From Leucaena leucocephala (taxonomy: Eukaryota > Streptophyta > Magnoliopsida > Fabales > Fabaceae), in NCBI GenBank assembly GCA_037074615.1, contig CM073536.1:5585001-5649000 (forward strand): a stretch of 64,000 nucleotides of DNA, written 5' to 3'. Positions 60,670-64,000 of the stretch are shown piece by piece (within the stretch, counting starts at the first letter, position 1; every line of letters begins with the position of its first letter). The translations under genes and the position numbers were made by a program. Under the pieces are notes generated by a model. It made no database searches, was not told the origin of the DNA, and worked only from the letters and a program-made list of their open reading frames with translations.

Positions 60670-61460
60670 TAGGGCTGTGCATAAAGCCCATAGCCCGATA
60701 TGCTCAGCCTAGCCCGCACCAAAATAGCCCTGCCCAGCCAGATAAATATAGGGCAGGGCTAGGCATCGGGCTATAAAATTCAGCCCATACTTTTTTCGGG
60801 CTGGGCACCGGGCAGGGGGGTTGCCCTGCCCTGCCCTGCCCATGAGCACTACTTCTTTTATTTTTTTTTACTTTTTCTCTTAAATGCTACACTTAGAAAG
60901 GAGAATATGATAGTTACTGGTGACTAGAGGGTTATTTTAAAAATATGAGTAGTTAAGTAGGTAAATTATATCTTTTAATATTTATAACTATATTAATTTT
61001 TTTTAACTTTGTTAATCATCATATGATTACATTGCAAATTATCATTGTTTATTTTATTTTTTTCAGATGCTTAATATTTGTCAACATTAGGGAGATTGAT
61101 GCAAAGTTATAATTGCAAATTACTTAGACTTCAAGGTTTTTTTTACATGCAATATATTTCAAGAATTTAATTATTATATTTTTGTTGCTTTATTCTTAGT
61201 GAATTATGGATATTATTTAAGTCTTAAAGATATATGAATATTGTATTATTTTATAAGTTCATAATTGCAGATTTTTTTTACAACATGAGTATGACATCAA
61301 AACTTGGGCATGCCCAACCCACCCATGCCCAGCCCAAAATGGTCAGGGCTTTTATCTGGCAAGGCAGGGCATCGGGCTGCAAAATGCAGCCCATGCTTTT
61401 TTTGGGCAGGGCACCGGGCACGGGGGTAGCCCTACTCAGCCCTGCCCATGCACACCCCTA
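60670..61460. mobile_element. hAT-like element with GGGCAGGGC subterminal repeats
   Basis: Near-perfect 8-bp target duplication CTATCTTC / CTATTTTC (60662-60669 and 61461-61468). Terminal inverted repeats: left TAGGGCTGTGCA, right complement TAGGGGTGTGCA. Subterminal GC-rich repeats (GGGCAGGGCTAGGCATCGGG and complements) flank an AT-rich non-coding centre. Non-autonomous. Confidence 0.87.
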
Positions 61461-61469
61461 CTATTTTCC

Positions 61470-62815
61470 GCCATTTTCTTCAATAGAAAGCTCGTCAAAA
61501 TACAAACTATATATATGTATAATATATATTGTTTTCATATTTCAATATAAATATACGTATATATATAATACAAACTTAAATTTTCACTCTCCACATGTTA
61601 AATAATTATTGATAAATAATCAATACTAAATAATTAATAATTAATAATATATAAATTAAATTACTTATTTACTTACTTGTTAGTAATTATTTATTTTATT
61701 TACCTAATAAATAAAATATATTTATTATTTACTATTTTAATATCACACACAAAATAAAAATTAAAAATTTTACTTTATGTAATTATTATTTTATCTTATA
61801 CCCTTTTTGATAATTTATTAATTATAAAAGTCTTTCTGGTAATAATTATCAAACACTCATTTATTTAAAACTATTTTTTTTCATAAACTCTTCTCTATAA
61901 CACTTTTTTTTAAAAACTACTTAATTTTTTTTAAAAAAAATCTATCCAAACATGCTCATAATAATAAGAGAAGATAATTTTACTTTTCTATATTTAACGA
62001 ATAAAAATTCGATGCAATATCTTTTTGGTACAATGAAAAGATATAAAACTATGCTCACTTAGTATATATACACAATCGTGTAAATATGGAAATTATGAGG
62101 TACACATGAGAAATTTTATGATTTTGTAAGGCATAATTGATAATGAAGTCTTACAAGCTTACAAATATTTATAAAGGTTTAATTTAATAAAATTATTTGA
62201 TATTGTTGATAAAAAAATTTACTAAACTATTAATTTGGTGATATTTATAAGTTATATTATTAAATTTTATACTAATAAAAAAATTTATGAAACTAATAGA
62301 ATTTTTTTTTCATGCTATAATTAAAAACAGAAGAAGATGAAAAGTTACTCTAATATTCTACCTCACTTGGATTAGATGTACATTCATCTTAAGTATTCAT
62401 AATTAATTAGTTTGGCAGGGCAGGGCGAAAAAGAAAAACCGTGCACTGCTAAAAAAATTTAGGAAGAAGGAGTATCAACAATATAACATGGTGTCATCTT
62501 AAAAGTGAAATTATATATTATATATTATTTAAATCTTAATTATAAAATTTAGATAAAAAATCTATATTGATCCTAAATATAAGACGTTAATCTATTTTGT
62601 CTTCTAAAATTATAATTTTTCATCCAATATATTCCTATATAATTACATATTAAAAATTTTTTTGTTAAGGGTAGCTCAAATATATATGATTAAATATGAT
62701 ATTTTAAGTAAATTAATACATAATTATTATTAATAATTAATTTAATTTTTAATTTATTTAAATTAATTAAATAAATTTTATATCAAACACTAGGGATAGG
62801 ATTATATATGCTTTA
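61470..62815. other. AT-rich intergenic region with a MITE-like block
   Basis: No gene. A block at about 62545-62800 (CCTAAATATAAGACGTTAAT ... AAATTTTATATCAAACACTA) resembles the AT-rich MITEs elsewhere in the window. Confidence 0.5.
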
Positions 62816-62818
62816 TGA

Positions 62819-62935
62819 ATCATCATCCTCACTTGAAGATGAATCATCTTCACCATCACTTGATGAATATCATGAATAATCATCACCATCACTTGAAAGC
62901 CATGAATAATCATCACCATCACTTGAAGACATTTG
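62819..62935. repeat. Short tandem repeat at the end of the RING frame
   Basis: Four imperfect units around TCATCACCATCACTTGAA, spaced about 27-30 nt. On the minus strand the last two encode the SSDGDDYS repeats of the RING fragment, and the others lie past its stop codon. Confidence 0.7.
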
Positions 62936-63160
62936 AAAGCGACATATAGGACAACTATTATTTTTCATGAACCAACCAACAATGCAGCTTCCATGAAATA
63001 AATGAGAGCAGGGCATTTGAACAGCATCACTGAAACAAATTCTACATTCACCTAAGTCTTCGACAGTCATATACAATTAGTTCGACTCTACGACTGGCAT
63101 GGATCTTGCATAATCCAAAATCTGTCGCCCCATGGATTTATGCCTTTCTGATGTTCTGGA
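62870..63160 (-). pseudogene. RING-H2 E3 ligase fragment with in-frame stop
   Basis: The minus strand encodes a complete RING-H2 (C3H2C3) zinc finger. From the ATG at 63070 (66 aa) the ligands are Cys9, Cys12, Cys21, His23, His26, Cys29, Cys40, Cys43, with Trp33 at the E2 contact. It ends in a repeated SSDGDDYS tail. The TVEDLGECRIC lead-in is usual for longer plant RING proteins. The same frame stays open upstream (to about 63160, with ILDYARSMPVVES) but is cut by TAA at 63077-63079. No N-terminal domain follows: a SINE (63251-63415) and a MITE (63430-63660) occupy the upstream side. It may be a dying copy of a larger E3 gene, or a short RING protein started at 63070. Fold assignment is firm, functional status uncertain. 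Confidence 0.7.
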
Positions 63161-63250
63161 AACGCATGGAGAAAATCACAACAGATGGTTTATGGCCCAT
63201 GTTTGAACCGTGCATATATAGATGCGAAAATGGTTACTAACTTGAGTTTA

Positions 63251-63415
63251 GCCCGCCTGATAAGCGATTCGGTATCGCTTAAACGAGATTTCGAGTTCGA
63301 GCATTGGCATATATAAAAAATCTCCATTGGGAGACTCACCCACTATAGCCAGGTACGCGACGTGGGTCGAATCCGGATGTAGAGAAGTCAAACTCTGATA
63401 AACAATGTGGACAAT
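63251..63415 (+). mobile_element. SINE family A, copy 8
   Basis: Forward copy with a shortened head (CCTGATAAGCGATTCGGTAT), B box GAGTTCGAGCATT, body GAGACTCACCCACTATAGCC and GGGTCGAATCCGGATGTA, and end GTGGACAAT plus an A run. The target duplication was not resolved. Confidence 0.82.
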
Positions 63416-63429
63416 AAAAAAAATTATAA

Positions 63430-63660
63430 AAGTTAGTTAACATTTTTAGATAGATTAAAAAATAAAATAATTCGGTCAATTATAACAAATATAATAGCTA
63501 TTTGACTAATTTAGGTAGATCGAACAATATACAATATGAATTTATTCTGAGAGATTTAATTTAATCATAATTATATGATTTATTTAATTTTCTTAATCTA
63601 TTTAAAAAAATCAACTAATTTTTATAATTAAAAACAAAGATAATATTTAATACGAGAAGA
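63430..63660. repeat. MITE family 1, copy 3
   Basis: Matches the complement of 1755-1980 (CAATTATAACAAATATAATA, GAATTTATTCTGAGAGATTT versus AAATTTATCTTGAGATGTTA, TTTAATCATAATTA). AT-rich and non-coding. Confidence 0.55.
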
Positions 63661-63816
63661 TTACTTTTTTTCCTTACAAAAATAAAAATAAAAATAGCAA
63701 GTTAGGTCAGAATTAAAGATAAACAATTAAACAAAATAAAACCACACAAGATTCATAGTTCGAGGATTGATACCTGATGAAGATGGAGAAGACGCGGTTT
63801 ATATCCCAGAATTATT

Positions 63817-63921
63817 TCAGACTGTCAGATCCTTTTTGTGATCGCCTCTATGTCTCGACTTTGATACTCCGTTCAGATGCGAATGTCTTGTATGAAGAAA
63901 ATTTTCAAAAATCCTATCCAT
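63817..63921 (-). other. Possible N-terminal exon of the RING gene (weak)
   Basis: A less AT-rich stretch on the minus strand opens with ATG at 63921 and encodes 34 residues rich in His/Arg (including RHSHLNGVSKSRHRG) before a stop. It sits 5' of the RING fragment, beyond the SINE and MITE. The link is positional only. It could equally be chance. Confidence 0.2.
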
Positions 63922-64000
63922 TGGAAGAAAACTCAATCATCATTTGATATCTATAATATCTGACAAATATATATTTTATAATTATATAGATGTAAACCTT

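Overview
The window is nuclear DNA from a flowering plant, most likely a eudicot. The evidence is intron-split genes with GT-AG borders, an AT-rich background, and plant-specific families: a class VII receptor-like cytoplasmic kinase, a CYP92-type P450, a NET1 actin-binding coiled-coil protein and a TSO1-like CXC protein. Many small non-autonomous transposons and retroposons fill the intergenic space. The species cannot be named from the sequence alone.

Layout: 1-8600 is AT-rich intergenic DNA with MITE-like repeats. A RIPK/PBL-type kinase gene lies at 8798-10765 (+, 4 exons). From 10800 to 18700 there is repeat DNA holding a ~1 kb foldback element (12600-13560), a tRNA-derived SINE with a 12-bp target duplication (13911-14092) and a GC-rich hAT-like element (14638-15294). 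A CYP92-like P450 with one frame-breaking lesion is at 18738-20884 (-). 23160-24110 is a nest of SINEs, followed by an 81-bp tRNA-like mini-retroposon with an 18-bp target duplication (24305-24385). A possible small membrane-protein gene is at 25298-25507. A hAT-like element with perfect 12-bp TIRs and an 8-bp target duplication is at 29948-30871. RBX1 is at 32203-34112 (+, 5 exons). A decayed coding remnant (35134-35790), an LTR fragment with a tRNA-Met-type primer site (36630-37002) and another SINE with an 11-bp target duplication (37039-37230) follow.

The second half has a very large NET1 gene (38832-45423, -, 1818 aa) with a diverged tandem duplication in its upstream leader region. After it come a foldback element (48110-48600), a SINE (52155-52337), a hAT element (53517-54213) nested inside an older repeat, and a second small foldback. 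A 10-exon TSO1-like CXC gene (55398-58967, -) carries a GC-AG intron. Then come another hAT-like element (60670-61460) and a RING-H2 gene fragment (62870-63160, -) with an in-frame stop and SINE/MITE insertions behind it.

The genes are independent transcription units, not an operon. Their roles span immune signalling (RIPK-like), specialised metabolism (P450), ubiquitin ligation (RBX1, RING fragment), actin-membrane linkage (NET1) and cell-cycle or meristem transcription control (TSO1-like). The most unusual material is in the mobile elements: at least eight copies of one pol III-type SINE family, four hAT-like elements with GC-rich subterminal repeats, and several near-palindromic elements that could form hairpin RNAs. 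Exon borders were placed by reading frame, splice dinucleotides and family conservation; no transcript data were available.
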